A DNA stretch of 64,000 nt, from the NCBI RefSeq assembly GCF_932526225.1, contig NC_064038.1:15245575-15309574 (forward strand). Reading direction: 5' to 3'. The position numbers and the translations under genes are program-made. The stretch is from Nematostella vectensis. Lineage: Eukaryota; Cnidaria; Anthozoa; Actiniaria; Edwardsiidae. Of the stretch, positions 20,250 through 29,857 are shown one piece after another; position 1 is the first letter of the stretch, and every line of letters starts with the position of its first letter. The notes under the pieces are model-generated. The model was given only the letters and a program-made list of their open reading frames with translations. It did no database searches and was not told the origin of the DNA.

Positions 20250-20265
20250 GGCTCCTAAAAGAGCC
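20250..20265 (-). promoter_or_regulatory. Histone-type 3' stem-loop in the 3' UTR of the transposase-like gene
   Basis: On the - strand: GGCTCT-TTTA-GGAGCC, a 6-bp stem with a four-base pyrimidine-rich loop, preceded by AAACCAAAC and followed by ACCACAG. This matches the metazoan replication-dependent histone mRNA stem-loop (GGYYCU-UYUN-AGRRCC, A-rich 5' flank, ACCCA/ACCA 3' flank) with one change that turns the loop-closing U-A into U-G. It lies 229 bases past the stop codon of the - strand gene; no histone coding sequence is nearby. It would bind SLBP if functional. Confidence 0.65.
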
Positions 20266-20494
20266 GTTTGGTTTGTGTCTGTGTTTGATTCCTAAAACAA
20301 CCATTGAACTTTGGAGCTTCTGGTTGAAATGTTGATCTTAGATAGGCCTCTTGTAAAACTGCTGGTCTGTAACTGGCTCTAAACCACTGGGGCTGAGGTG
20401 GATGCTTGGGTCTATAATGTGATCCCCCATTGCTTCAGAAGTGCACTGGCATACTTAAGTTGTTTTAACAGTGCTGATGCTGTGCTGTCCTCGT

Positions 20495-22942
20495 TCATGA
20501 ACTGGGGTGTAGGAGCAGTGAGGTTGTGGTCAAACAAAAACTGCTTTTCCCATGCAACAAGGTCAGACTGTATATTCTTAGTCTTGCATGCTTTTTGTCA
20601 AGAGCACTCACTTCTGTTGTCTTGCCAACAACAATCTCCAGAGCTTTCCCTAGCCTTGATGTCAACTCAGTTGAGGAATCTGTTGTTCTTGTGGCTGGTT
20701 CTGGTGTAAGTGAAGTTGGTAAAGATGTGGTGGAATTCCCTTCATTTGCATGTTTCTCTTTGGGTGGAGGGAGATCCGGGTCAATGCAGACTACTTCATC
20801 CCGGGCCAGGGTAATACCAACTACATTTTCATCTTCACTCTCTGTGGCATCCATGATGTCAGCAGTGGCTATAAGAGGTACTGGTGGTACCTCTTCCGGT
20901 AGGGGGAAACCTGCATTGTGACAGACTACTTCATCTGGGGCCAGGGTAATGCTAACAGCATTTTCATCTTCTTCACTTGTCTCATCTGAGGCATTCCTTG
21001 TGTCAGCAGGAACTGATTCTGGGTCAATTCTTATTCTAAGTGTTGTCCCATCGTCTTGGTCGATTCTTAGGAGGTGAGTAGGGAGGGGAATGCTGTTGGC
21101 TATGCAATGTTTCCAGCAATTGTCTAGTCTCTCAGCCTCTTTTTTCAAGTTGCTGGATCGAAAGTGGTGAAGAGAGGGCCCACAACCAGAGGGAATGTCT
21201 GTGACATCATGAAATTCAACTCCATCTTCAACTTTCTTCCACCAAACACCTTCTCCTTCAACTAAGAAGTCACTTATTTCTTGGAGGTGAGCTTGCCATG
21301 CATGGCTATGCCTTTGAATGAGCTCCTCAGGTATGACAGTGTTCTTGGGAGATGGGAGGCAAGTTGCTAGCTTGCTTACATGGTCTTGCTGTCTGAACAC
21401 ATCATCTCGTTGCAGGCCTATCTGGCGCTCTGCTTGCAAGCGGATGAAAAGGTTAGGTATTATTTGCCCTTGATGGTAATTCGATGTCTGCTTCGTGATG
21501 CGCTTGATACTGTTAAAGATCCTTTCTTGTCGTTCTGCATTAGCAGCTTGTCCAGACATTAAGCGCAATGTACTGGTAGCATGGGCTGTCAGGTTATGAA
21601 AGTACACTCCATACAGTTTTCTTGAGGTTAGCTTCTTTGTGTCCTTCACAAAATCTATCAACAATATGGCGTGGTACCAGGCTTGGTTGCTATATCTAAG
21701 AATTGAGGCCGGAGATCTTTGGCTGTCTGCCGCGTAGAGGAGTCTCTGCATCTCAACCAAGGTGTCAATGGCAGCCATGGCTTTCTTGGACATGATATTG
21801 GACTGGTGTGCCACCCCAGCAGTTTTGATAAGGGCTTCCCTTTGGTCCACACATCTCTTGCTGTCTTTCCCTGCCAGACTGAGTGTGATTGTCTCCTCTA
21901 TCAAAGCCTTTTCTTCACCCATCAGATGGCTTGGAAATTCAGCAAAGAAATTTGCAATATGATTGCCAAGATCATGAAGAGGCTCGCATGGTATGACTTC
22001 ATAAGATTCTAGATTAAGGTTGGTCAGGGATTCTGTTGGGGTATTAAAGAGAAGTGCAGGCACTCTTTGTTTTCCTTTCATTTCTTCAGTGAGTAGTTTC
22101 TGCATCTCCATTTTCGTTTTTCCTTCATAAATGCCCCTTGATGCCAGTTCCTTTTCAAGCTCTTCTTTTTTCAGACCTTCCAGTGGTTTAGCTTTTTTCT
22201 GTTTTGATTTAGAGAGGGAGACGGTCCCCCGAAGAATTGCCTGCTGTCTCTCAGTAAGGGATATGGCCTCCAAATTCAGAGTGTAGGCCAAGTCGCTGGT
22301 CATGTCACAGTGTACTTCACAGGTAGAACAAAAGTAGTTTCCTCCTTTCTGTTGTCCTGTCTCAAAAGCTCGCAATGGAGAGTCTCCCTGACAAAACCTC
22401 ATGATATCAGTGTATGAAATACTGTTGTCATCACACAGCTCTCTGACACATTGGAGCCTTGTCTCCGAATATAATAAAAGCTCATGGTCAGAGCTCCCAC
22501 ATTTTGCAATAAAATGTAGCTCTGGTTCTTCAACCAGCATTTGCACATTAACCCTTCTTCCATATTTTGCAGCATACTCCTCATCTGTAAGGAACACTGC
22601 CTTGTCATAAAGACAGGTCATAAGGCACACCAGATATCCAGAGTTAGCAACTGTTGAGTTATCTAGCCATACCATCAGATGCCTTGTTCTTTCATGGCTT
22701 TTTAGCTTCTCCCTCATGTCTGGGACTGCCATACCATCCACATACTCGTTGATCTGCAAAAGCCTTGTTCTTAGCTGTTCTGCTGTAAGCTCTGCTATTC
22801 CTTCCTCTGTTGTCCCCCGGAGAAACTTCTCCTGTTTTTTTAACATTGTCCTTCGGATATTGGCAAGGGGCATTTTTCTACCATCAGTATAGACATCCAC
22901 TTTTTTTATTTTCAGATCCTTTGTAAGGATAAGCTTTTCATA
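20495..22942 (-). CDS. Transposase-like protein A, exon 3 (catalytic-type region, SAP domain)
   Basis: 815 codons after acceptor TTTTTCAG|TATGAA, phase 0; full spliced product ~1227 residues. Landmarks by full-length numbering: HLMVWLDNSTVANSGYLVCL (Asp ~506), RFCQGDSPLRAFE with GGNYFCSTC (Cys ~617/620), SAP-like DNA-binding motif LEGLKKEELEKELASRGIYE (~665-700), CEPLHDLGNHIANFF (Asp ~736) and SGQAANAERQERIFNSIKRI (Glu ~882/885). Asp/Asp/Glu spacing around a Cys pair suggests a DDE transposase with inserted zinc and SAP modules, but this is inference. The last ~250 residues are low-complexity and acidic/Pro/Thr-rich. No stop or frameshift. Confidence 0.75.
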   Translation of the reverse strand, partial: YEKLILTKDLKIKKVDVYTDGRKMPLANIRRTMLKKQEKFLRGTTEEGIAELTAEQLRTRLLQINEYVDGMAVPDMREKLKSHERTRHLMVWLDNSTVANSGYLVCLMTCLYDKAVFLTDEEYAAKYGRRVNVQMLVEEPELHFIAKCGSSDHELLLYSETRLQCVRELCDDNSISYTDIMRFCQGDSPLRAFETGQQKGGNYFCSTCEVHCDMTSDLAYTLNLEAISLTERQQAILRGTVSLSKSKQKKAKPLEGLKKEELEKELASRGIYEGKTKMEMQKLLTEEMKGKQRVPALLFNTPTESLTNLNLESYEVIPCEPLHDLGNHIANFFAEFPSHLMGEEKALIEETITLSLAGKDSKRCVDQREALIKTAGVAHQSNIMSKKAMAAIDTLVEMQRLLYAADSQRSPASILRYSNQAWYHAILLIDFVKDTKKLTSRKLYGVYFHNLTAHATSTLRLMSGQAANAERQERIFNSIKRITKQTSNYHQGQIIPNLFIRLQAERQIGLQRDDVFRQQDHVSKLATCLPSPKNTVIPEELIQRHSHAWQAHLQEISDFLVEGEGVWWKKVEDGVEFHDVTDIPSGCGPSLHHFRSSNLKKEAERLDNCWKHCIANSIPLPTHLLRIDQDDGTTLRIRIDPESVPADTRNASDETSEEDENAVSITLAPDEVVCHNAGFPLPEEVPPVPLIATADIMDATESEDENVVGITLARDEVVCIDPDLPPPKEKHANEGNSTTSLPTSLTPEPATRTTDSSTELTSRLGKALEIVVGKTTEVSALDKKHARLRIYSLTLLHGKSSFCLTTTSLLLHPSS

Positions 22943-23114
22943 CTGAAAAACAAAGAGAATATGCAATTAATTTCTTCAGATAAAAGACATTGGGGACATA
23001 TTGTAGAGACATTGACAATCTAGTTCATGTACTGAAATTGTTTTTGTTTTTATATCAATCTGACAATTGACTTTAACACAATGGCCCTGCAAAAAGTTAT
23101 TTTTAACTGCCTAC

Positions 23115-23616
23115 CTTTCGTGGTACAATCCGTTCTCCTATACTGTACTCCTTTGTGTGGATCTTCTGCAATAGCTGTGCTTTCAGTGTTTTCTTGTCTG
23201 GCTCACAGGGTATGCTGATCTCTCCCCCTTGCCCTCTCCTTTTCCTTCTTCTAATTACTGGATCCATGGGGTTTTTGCGTTTGGTACTAAACCGGTCAAC
23301 ATCTACTCCGTTTCTCACTAGCCACTCCTTCACAATCTGTCCGCCGTTAAGTGCAACTTGTCCACTGCTGTCTGTCACATTATACTTCCTAGCTAGAGCA
23401 CTGTAATTGATAAGATGACCACCCTGGTACGCCTCAACCTCTGCTTTAAGCCCGGCCTTGTCCCATCCCATCCTCTCCATGTCCCCGGTGTGGTCTTTTT
23501 TTCTCTTTTTCTTGTTAGGCTCATCCATTCTTTCTCTTGCAGTGTTTGCTGGCTCAAACGACAATGCTCTACGCCCACGCTCCCATCCTCTAATGGACTG
23601 TCCACTTCCATAACAT
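23115..23616 (-). CDS. Transposase-like protein A, exon 2
   Basis: 167 codons plus one base. Acceptor TTATTAG|ATGTTATGG and donor CGAAAG|GTAGGC; the split Arg codon (AG|A) joins exon 1 in frame and the phase-0 end joins exon 3. Carries two basic clusters (NKKKRKKDH and RRRKRRGQGG) that could act as nuclear localisation or DNA-contact segments, and LINYSALARKYNVTDSSGQV followed by KEWLVRNGVDVDRF, which looks like a helix-turn-helix or winged-helix DNA-binding segment. The family is not named. Confidence 0.7.
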
Positions 23617-23748
23617 CTAATAATTAATTGGTATGTTGTAATTAATATCCCAATAAAACTATAGAAAATTGGACTCATTGATTTTTTTTTCACTTCCCAT
23701 CAAAATTTCTCCCAAAATTTTCTTTCAAATTTAAATAATTGAGCTCAC

Positions 23749-24482
23749 CTAAAAAATGCAGTCTCTTTCATTTGGTTTTCTACATTTTCTTTTGATGAAG
23801 TGTAAATGTGGCGTCGTTCATTTCTCTTGTCATTTTCAGTTTTGTGTTGCAAGTTTATCCCTGGAACAGATGACAGGGCACTGGCAAGTGAACACTGGTA
23901 CTGTTCTTGGAAACTTTCCTCATATTGCTCAAAGAGAGCTCTTGCAACATTTGTAGCATCACGTTTTCGTGCTTTTACAGTAGGGGTTGCATTTCGCAGA
24001 CGCTGAGCCTCGTTGTTAGCGGCAAATATAATATTTTGCTTTGCTTTCCCCTTGAAGAAATTTGAGGTGACTGGGAAGTATGACATAACCTCTGTGTATC
24101 TGATTGCACAGGCTTTACAGTTCTGAAATGAATGTTCCTTTCTTCTATTTTCAGATAAACCTTGCCATTTCTCTCTAGAGAAAGTCTCCATAAACTTTGA
24201 TTTTTCCTCAGCTTTTCTGGTGTTCCATTTGTTCATGGCATTCCTCAAACCAGGCAGCTTTCTATGGAATTTAAGGAACTCGATATCAAAAGCATCCCCT
24301 GTTACTTGTGGTGGGAAATAGCTCCTGTACTTTCTGTACTGCTCCCCCTTTACTCTCGCATTGTACTTTGTAGTGCTTTCACCACTTTCTCTCGGTAATG
24401 CCTTTTCGACCTCCCTGGCCACCTGCAATGCTATAACCTTCCCAAATCCACACGTTTGTGGACATAGAAAGACCCCTGCCAT
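23749..24482 (-). CDS. Transposase-like protein A, exon 1
   Basis: Starts at ATG 24482 (MAGVFLCPQTCGFGKVIALQ), 244 codons plus two bases, donor TTTTTAG|GTGAGC. It contains CPQTC near the N-terminus and a later NCKACAIRY Cys pair, a helical charged middle and a K/R-rich end. The upstream sequence turns AT-rich with no further exon seen. All three exons keep open frames with matching phases, so the copy is potentially functional or only recently dead. Terminal repeats of the parent element could not be located on either side. Confidence 0.7.
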
Positions 24483-26089
24483 CTCAGGGTGACTTTTTTT
24501 TTTATAAAATTCAACAACTAGAAGACAAAAATTTTCGTAAAACTCGCTGGGGAAAAAAACTTTGCACTTTTCAATTCCATAACTACACCAACTGCGCCCA
24601 CTGTTTGAAAATCCCGCCTAAAATACACAAAAGGACATGCGCAATAATGTGCTTTGTAATCAGAGTCTTTTTATTTACTGTAAGATTCAAGATTCCATTT
24701 ATTTCCCTACCATAATCATGCTGTTTACTTTAATCGTTCTAAATTCAGTACGTCTTTCCGTTCATTTTAGACGATCGTTTAACTATATTTAAACAGTTCT
24801 GCATGGGATACATCTCTTGTTGTCCCTTTGTCGTTTAACTAAGAAATCTCTTGCAATTTTCGTCATTTTCTTCATGTATTCAATCAATCTACTGCAACAA
24901 TGTGTATTCCCTTCACAGGCCATCCGCCATCTTGCTTTCATTGTATTTATGGAAACTGACAACCGCTGATCACTTTTTAGCTGAGCCTGCTTCGATCTTT
25001 CCAAAGAAAGAGCGTCAGCTTTTATCGCTTTTGAAAAACACCTTAGCTATTAGGAAACTGCAACTCTCAATCATGTTTTAGAAGTTTAATCCCTAAATGA
25101 TTCAAATCCAAGGTGTAAGTTTGGAAAAATAGTTTTATTGCCTGTAATAATGCAGTGTATTGTGACACATCGTTCTGAATTCTACAATTATCGATCAAAG
25201 CCCTCAATTTACTTCGTCAACAGCTTTGGAATACAAATTTCCAGCTTACATTTGTATACTCTGGTTATCCCTCCTTCATTTAGCATTGGAATTTTGGAGT
25301 TTTAATTACGTCCTGTGTGTCTGCAGGGCGCCAGAAAAAAGGATGTTTTTTCACAAGCTTGTAACACCTTAATTATGTCACGTGAAGGTTTCCATGGCAA
25401 CTGAGTAGTCGGTAACATCGAGCATGTTATGCAGAAAAACTACGCCAACTTTCAGGCTGATTGGTTAAAAAATGCGTTGTCAAGAATTTTTTAACTGAGT
25501 CCGTCCGGTTTTTACGAGTTCAGCCTTGCCTTAAATGCACTGAGTGATGGCAACCCTGATGTCATGTCGACCTCATAGGGATGCTCGTCGTAACTTTAAA
25601 GGTTAAAATTGGCCTCAGGTATTTTTACGGAATATATGAGAGAAGCTTGGCTTTTCTATTAGAAATTGTATTTATCGGGTTCGCAGAAAGAGGCGCTACG
25701 AGCCAGTGTTATCATTTAATACTTTCGAGTTCTTAACAAAGCATTTTGACAATTTGTTCCACGCGCGAACTCAAGTGGTTGACGCGATGTTTTTTTGAGA
25801 AGTCTCTTGTCAAATCCTATCATCTCTCTGTGTTAATAGGGAATTCGAACAGCTTCCCTTGAACAGTTTGTTAAGGGACAGTGTCCGGACCCTCTAATCC
25901 AGCCCCCCCCCCCCTTTGTAAATCAGCTTCTAAGCTGGTGTGGCTTGCGTATTTTTCTAGCTTTGTTTTGTAGCAATAAATACATTGCTTTCTTATCAAA
26001 CTGCACACTTGGAAAAAATAGCTTGAGCTTAATGTAAGTTAAAGGGTTGTATTGAAATATTTTTTCTTTCTGTTTGTAATATTTTGTAG
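24483..26089. other. No gene recognised
   Basis: 5' flank of the transposase-like gene, then intron sequence of the mosaic gene up to the acceptor ATTTTGTAG at 26089. A C-run is at about 25906-25915. Opposing short frames at 24789-25081 lack support. Confidence 0.5.
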
Positions 26090-26494
26090 ATCACACATGT
26101 TTTCCCGGATGGATAAGTTCGGGATCCTCGGGCTGTCTCCGATTCTACGTGAACGACAAGCGAACTTGGGGTGGCGCTCGAGCCGAATGTCGGCGAATCG
26201 GTGGCGATCTTGCGACAATACGCGACAGCAACGCACTCTCTGACATCTCTAAGATCCTGGAAACTATCACATCTGCACGGGCACCATTCCATGTAGGAAT
26301 GTGTAACACCGTGACTAATGTAACACAAGACTTGACGTGGGTAGACGGCAAAACAGTACAGAGTAGCCTTTGGAAAAGTGGGTACCCGAAAACTGGCGAC
26401 AAGCCATTATGCGCAGGCCTGACGGAGGTATATCAGGGACTTGTTTTGCATGCTTGCTCATTGCGGACTGGTTTCATCTGTCAACGGGATTCAG
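26090..26494 (+). CDS. Mosaic gene, exon d: C-type lectin-like domain (CTLD)
   Basis: A complete CTLD in one 405-bp exon, phase 1 at both ends (acceptor TTTTGTAG, donor TCAG|GTAAGC). Order: CFPGW, CLRFYV, TWGGARAECRRIGGDLATIR, FHVGMC, LTWVDGKTVQSSLWKSGYPK, then LCAG and CSLRTGFICQ, giving the disulphide scaffold and WVDG core. The EPN/QPD-type and WND-type calcium/sugar motifs are not present at the expected places (WKSGYPKTGD; VLHACSL), so calcium-dependent sugar binding is doubtful and a protein-binding role is as likely. NVT gives a potential N-glycosylation site. Confidence 0.95.
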
Positions 26495-27371
26495 GTAAGC
26501 AGAGTTTTTAGTGGTTTAAATGGTTGCATTAAATGCGGCTGGAGGGGAGGGGGGCTGTATGTTGATGTTGATTGGGCGTTTTCACAGATCAGGTTATTTT
26601 TAAAAGCATAGACGAAAAAGCTAATCAGCTGCGTTTACTATATATTCACTGAGAATAGAACTAGAATATCTTCTCAAAACACTTTGCGACACGTGCATGA
26701 AACCGGGGGCAAAATAAGCCGTTAGAAATTTTGGTCGTCATTCCCGCTAGAGACATTGTAAGAAGCAAAACAGAATGGGTAAAGTTCTTAAAATATGAAT
26801 AGTTCAAAAACAACTAAATTTTCTATCTTCTCTGTGTTTTGGAAAGATAAGAAATGGAGATTAAAAAGGTTCTGAAGCAAAAATGTTTTCAGGTTTCGTA
26901 ATTTCAGACAAGCGCGCGCTGTTTTTAATGTTACTTTTATTCCAAATTTTTGTAGTTGTTGGTGTAAAAACAAATTTCAAAAAGGCTATTTCCTTATGTA
27001 AACAAAACATTTTTTCCAACTTTAAAATGGCCGAGGTACGTCGTATTTTTTTCTATATTTACGGAACTCTACACTTGACCTGGTCTTGTCCCCTGACCTC
27101 GGTTTCACGTGCGCGTAGCATTGTGGGAAGTAGTGGGGATGGTTCTAAAAAAAAAGTGGTCAGCTTTTTCCCAATGCTTTTAATACTATTTGAAGTAGAA
27201 AATCTCGAACGCATAGGAGCCGTCATTTCTTATTGAAGTTCTTTTAAATACTATACTTTTTCCATAAGATATCCATTTCTGCGCCTGGCTACGTGTCTGA
27301 TTTTGCCTGATTTGGTAGCAATCATGCAAGGGTAAAAGTGTTTCATTTTACGGTTTTGTCTATTTGTGAAG
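26495..27371. other. Intron, no gene recognised
   Basis: Between the CTLD and F-type lectin exons. Frames at 26788-27236 on both strands have no support. Confidence 0.6.
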
Positions 27372-27478
27372 TGGACATGGCTGCCAAGAAACCAACAAAC
27401 AGCTCCGCTGAACAGAGCAACCCCACTAGATCATCATTCGCCGTTGACGGCTTCCCAAATACCTGCTTCTACACGAAG
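27372..27478 (+). CDS. Mosaic gene, exon e: F-type lectin (FTP) domain, first part
   Basis: Encodes DMAAKKPTNSSAEQSNPTRS then SFAVDGFPNTCFYTK, the N-terminal strand of the F-type lectin/fucolectin (FTP) fold: a KPTxSS block and the AVDG turn. Phase 1 in, phase 0 out (ACGAAG|GTATAA). The Val completed across the CTLD junction gives the usual V-D/N-x-A start. A second acceptor in the same place was not found. Confidence 0.88.
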
Positions 27479-27698
27479 GTATAAACTAGCGCAAAGGTCA
27501 TGATTACGCGAATATCCTGGTCACGCAAAGGCAATAGTCACGCAATAGTCATAGTCACGCGAATATCCTGGTCATACAAGAAGAAAAGTGTGGTTCTAAA
27601 AGTGTTGGTCACGTAATTTTCTTAGGGTTAGAATCATGACTTCCATATTAAAATGTCTGTATTATAACGCGTGTTCATGTCATCTCTTTCTTTTTAAG

Positions 27699-27978
27699 GC
27701 GTCCAACCCCTGGTGGAGCGTTGACTTATTGAGGTCTATGTACGTTTATTCTATTGAGATATTAAGTAACAAGGGTTGTTGTCACGTGGGACCGTCAAAT
27801 ATGGAAATCTCAGTCATTCAAGGGACACGTTCTCAGCGGTGTGGTGACGTCATGTCTTATGGAAGCACTGATTGGCTCAAAGCTGGGTGTAAACCAATCA
27901 GAGGCCGCACCGTCATGATTACGTTAGATGGTGCAAATGCTACCCTGATTCTCTGCATAGTCACCGTACAGGCATATG
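27699..27978 (+). CDS. Mosaic gene, exon f: F-type lectin (FTP) domain, second part
   Basis: Starts ASNPWWSVDLLRSMYVYSIE after acceptor CTTTTTAAG, with the family hallmark NPWW.VDL, a CC pair, and ends LILCIVTVQAYG, the closing strand. Phase 0 in, phase 1 out (TATG|GTAATG). The fucose-binding motif of active members (His ... Arg-x-Asp-x4-Arg/Lys around the CC pair) is not present: the segment reads SNKGCCHVGPSNMEI. The fold is clear but the classical fucose site is not. Confidence 0.92.
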
Positions 27979-28858
27979 GTAATGTGGTAGTCTGTGTTGA
28001 GGGGTTTACATTAGTTTGATCGGGTTGGACAAATGAATAGAAATTTAAGGTTAGCTTTCACTAAAGGATTCAAGCACAAACGTTGTCGGTCAGGACAAGC
28101 GCAAGCGCAAGAATATCAAGCGGTTGCGATCTCTTGCACTTGCTTTTGCACTAGTGTTACACTGAAAATCGGAAAATTACGTACGTTGCGCTTCCGTCCT
28201 CTAGGAAGAACAACGACATATTTGCGTTTACCCATAATCAAGCACATCAAACAGACCCCACGAAAAAGATTCCCCTATATGTGAACTTTAATTTTACGTA
28301 AAGATCATGGCAATCGTAAGAGCACTGGAATAATTATAGCCGTAGGCACGCCGAAGGAGTGAGTTCACTGTCGTTGTTCTAGTATCTTTGTAGAACAAAG
28401 ACATGATATAAGTCTTGCTCATAAAGCGCATCAAACAGACCCCGCGAAACCGAAGCCCACTTATCAGAACTATATTTTATGGCGAAAAGAAATTCCAGTA
28501 TCTGCCATAAAGATGGTTGCGATCGGTGGTAGAGTATTCCCTAGTTTGAGCCGATGCCATCGAAATATCCTGATTTGAGTTTTTTTTATCACTGCGCGTT
28601 ATACGCTCGATCAAAATGTTTTCTGATGAGAGAGTCCGAGAGTAACGCGCATTTTTATACGTGGGCGAAACACCTTGATGCGTAGGCGAAGTGGCTTTTG
28701 ATGCGTGGGCTATACAACAGCGTTGAAAAAGAATCCCATTCTAGATTATCATGGGGCTCCCGCGCGCACGCCTTAAGACTAATGAATTATTCTAAAAAAA
28801 ATAAGAATATGAGGAGTTGGAGAATGATATAATGGAGAGTGATATGAATGTGTTGCAG
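27979..28858. other. Intron; short duplicated block
   Basis: Two related ~90-bp stretches near 28200-28290 and 28370-28480 share GCACATCAAACAGACCCC/GCGCATCAAACAGACCCC with C(G/A)CGAAA following. No gene seen. Confidence 0.5.
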
Positions 28859-29085
28859 GATCGACCACGTCCTCAGCTCAAATATCTCCCATAGAATCTG
28901 CCGAGGAGATTCGCGGTATTCGTCGGGACATTTGGTATAAGCCGATCATCACACAAGGTCTGGCTACCATTCGATTCAATTATGTGTACAGTTCACCCCC
29001 ACAGGGAGCGACCTGGGGCAGAGATTTTGAGACTTCGCAGGAGGTATCCGAGGACCATGGACAGCTGATCACGAGTTACTTCCAG
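28859..29085 (+). CDS. Mosaic gene, exon g: PA14 domain, first part
   Basis: Encodes a linker (STTSSAQISPIESAEEIRGI) and the start of a PA14 domain: RRDIWYKPIITQG, FNYVYSSPPQGATWGRDFET and GQLITSYFQ. Phase 1 in (acceptor TGTTGCAG), phase 0 out (CCAG|GTATTA). PA14 is a beta-barrel carbohydrate- or protein-binding module found in many extracellular proteins. Confidence 0.8.
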
Positions 29086-29213
29086 GTATTAACATTCTTT
29101 CAACAATGATTCCCTAGACATTTCCCCGTCGACAAAATCCATTATAGAATAACATAACATATCCGTTATAGAATAACATTCGACACTATAACCTTTAACC
29201 TTTGTGCATTCAC

Positions 29214-29468
29214 CGGTCCCGGTCACTTCAGGTGCCCCGGGGCCGGTCCCTTCAGGTGTCCCGGGGCCGGTCCCTTCAGGTGTCCCGGGCCGGTCCCTTC
29301 AGGTGTCCCGGGGCCGGTCCCTTCAGGTGTCCCGTGGCCGGTCCCTTCAGGTATCCGGGGAAGGTCCCTTAAGGTGTCCCGGGGCCGGTCCCTTCAGGTG
29401 TCCCGGGGCCGGTCCCTTCAGGTGTCCCTGGGCCGGTCCCTTCAGGTGTCCCGGGGCTGGTCCCTTTG
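29214..29468. repeat. 24-bp GC-rich minisatellite, ~10.5 copies
   Basis: Tandem 24-bp units of GGTCCCTTCAGGTGTCCC plus GGGGCC with occasional 1-2-base deletions or substitutions. The unit is a multiple of three, so long frames (GPVPSGVP repeats) appear, but it is in the intron between PA14 exons and is not coding. Confidence 0.95.
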
Positions 29469-29690
29469 CCGCGCGAGTGAGCATGCGCTGTAGAACTTGT
29501 TATCGTTTTCTTATCGTTTCTGCGTTTCCGTGGGGACGGGTCGTATCAAAATAAAAACGCTTCGTGTGGACGAGGAACTTTTTGAAAACGCAACAAAAAG
29601 GTTGCGTTTTCAAACAAAAACGGATACTTGTGGACAGGGTCTCAGTGCAGACCTTGGATGACATTCTGAGTATGCACCCTGTTTTTTTAG

Positions 29691-29857
29691 CCTCCGTCGA
29701 GCGGTCTGTATGGTTTCTTGGTGTCATGTGACGACGAGTGCGAGCTATGGATCAGCGGATACCAGGAGCCACGCATGCCCATGGAGGTCGCCTTTGATGG
29801 GGTGGAGAGGATGTTAACGCAGATCCAGAAATGGGACGGCTATAACGAAAGCGCTGG
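29691..29857 (+). CDS. Mosaic gene, exon h: PA14 domain, middle part
   Basis: PPSSGLYGFLVSCDDECELW then ISGYQEPRMPMEVAFDGVER and IQKWDGYNESAG. The G-Y-F-x-x-x-C-DDE-x-ELWIS block is the central PA14 signature. Phase 0 in (TTTTTTTAG), phase 2 out (CTGG|GTAAGA). The rest of the domain is 12.5 kb downstream at 42376 because the intron has been loaded with transposons. Confidence 0.9.

Noticed and set aside
29204-29554. Pro/Gly/Arg repeat protein frame
   Set aside because: It is a 24-bp minisatellite in the intron between PA14 exons.
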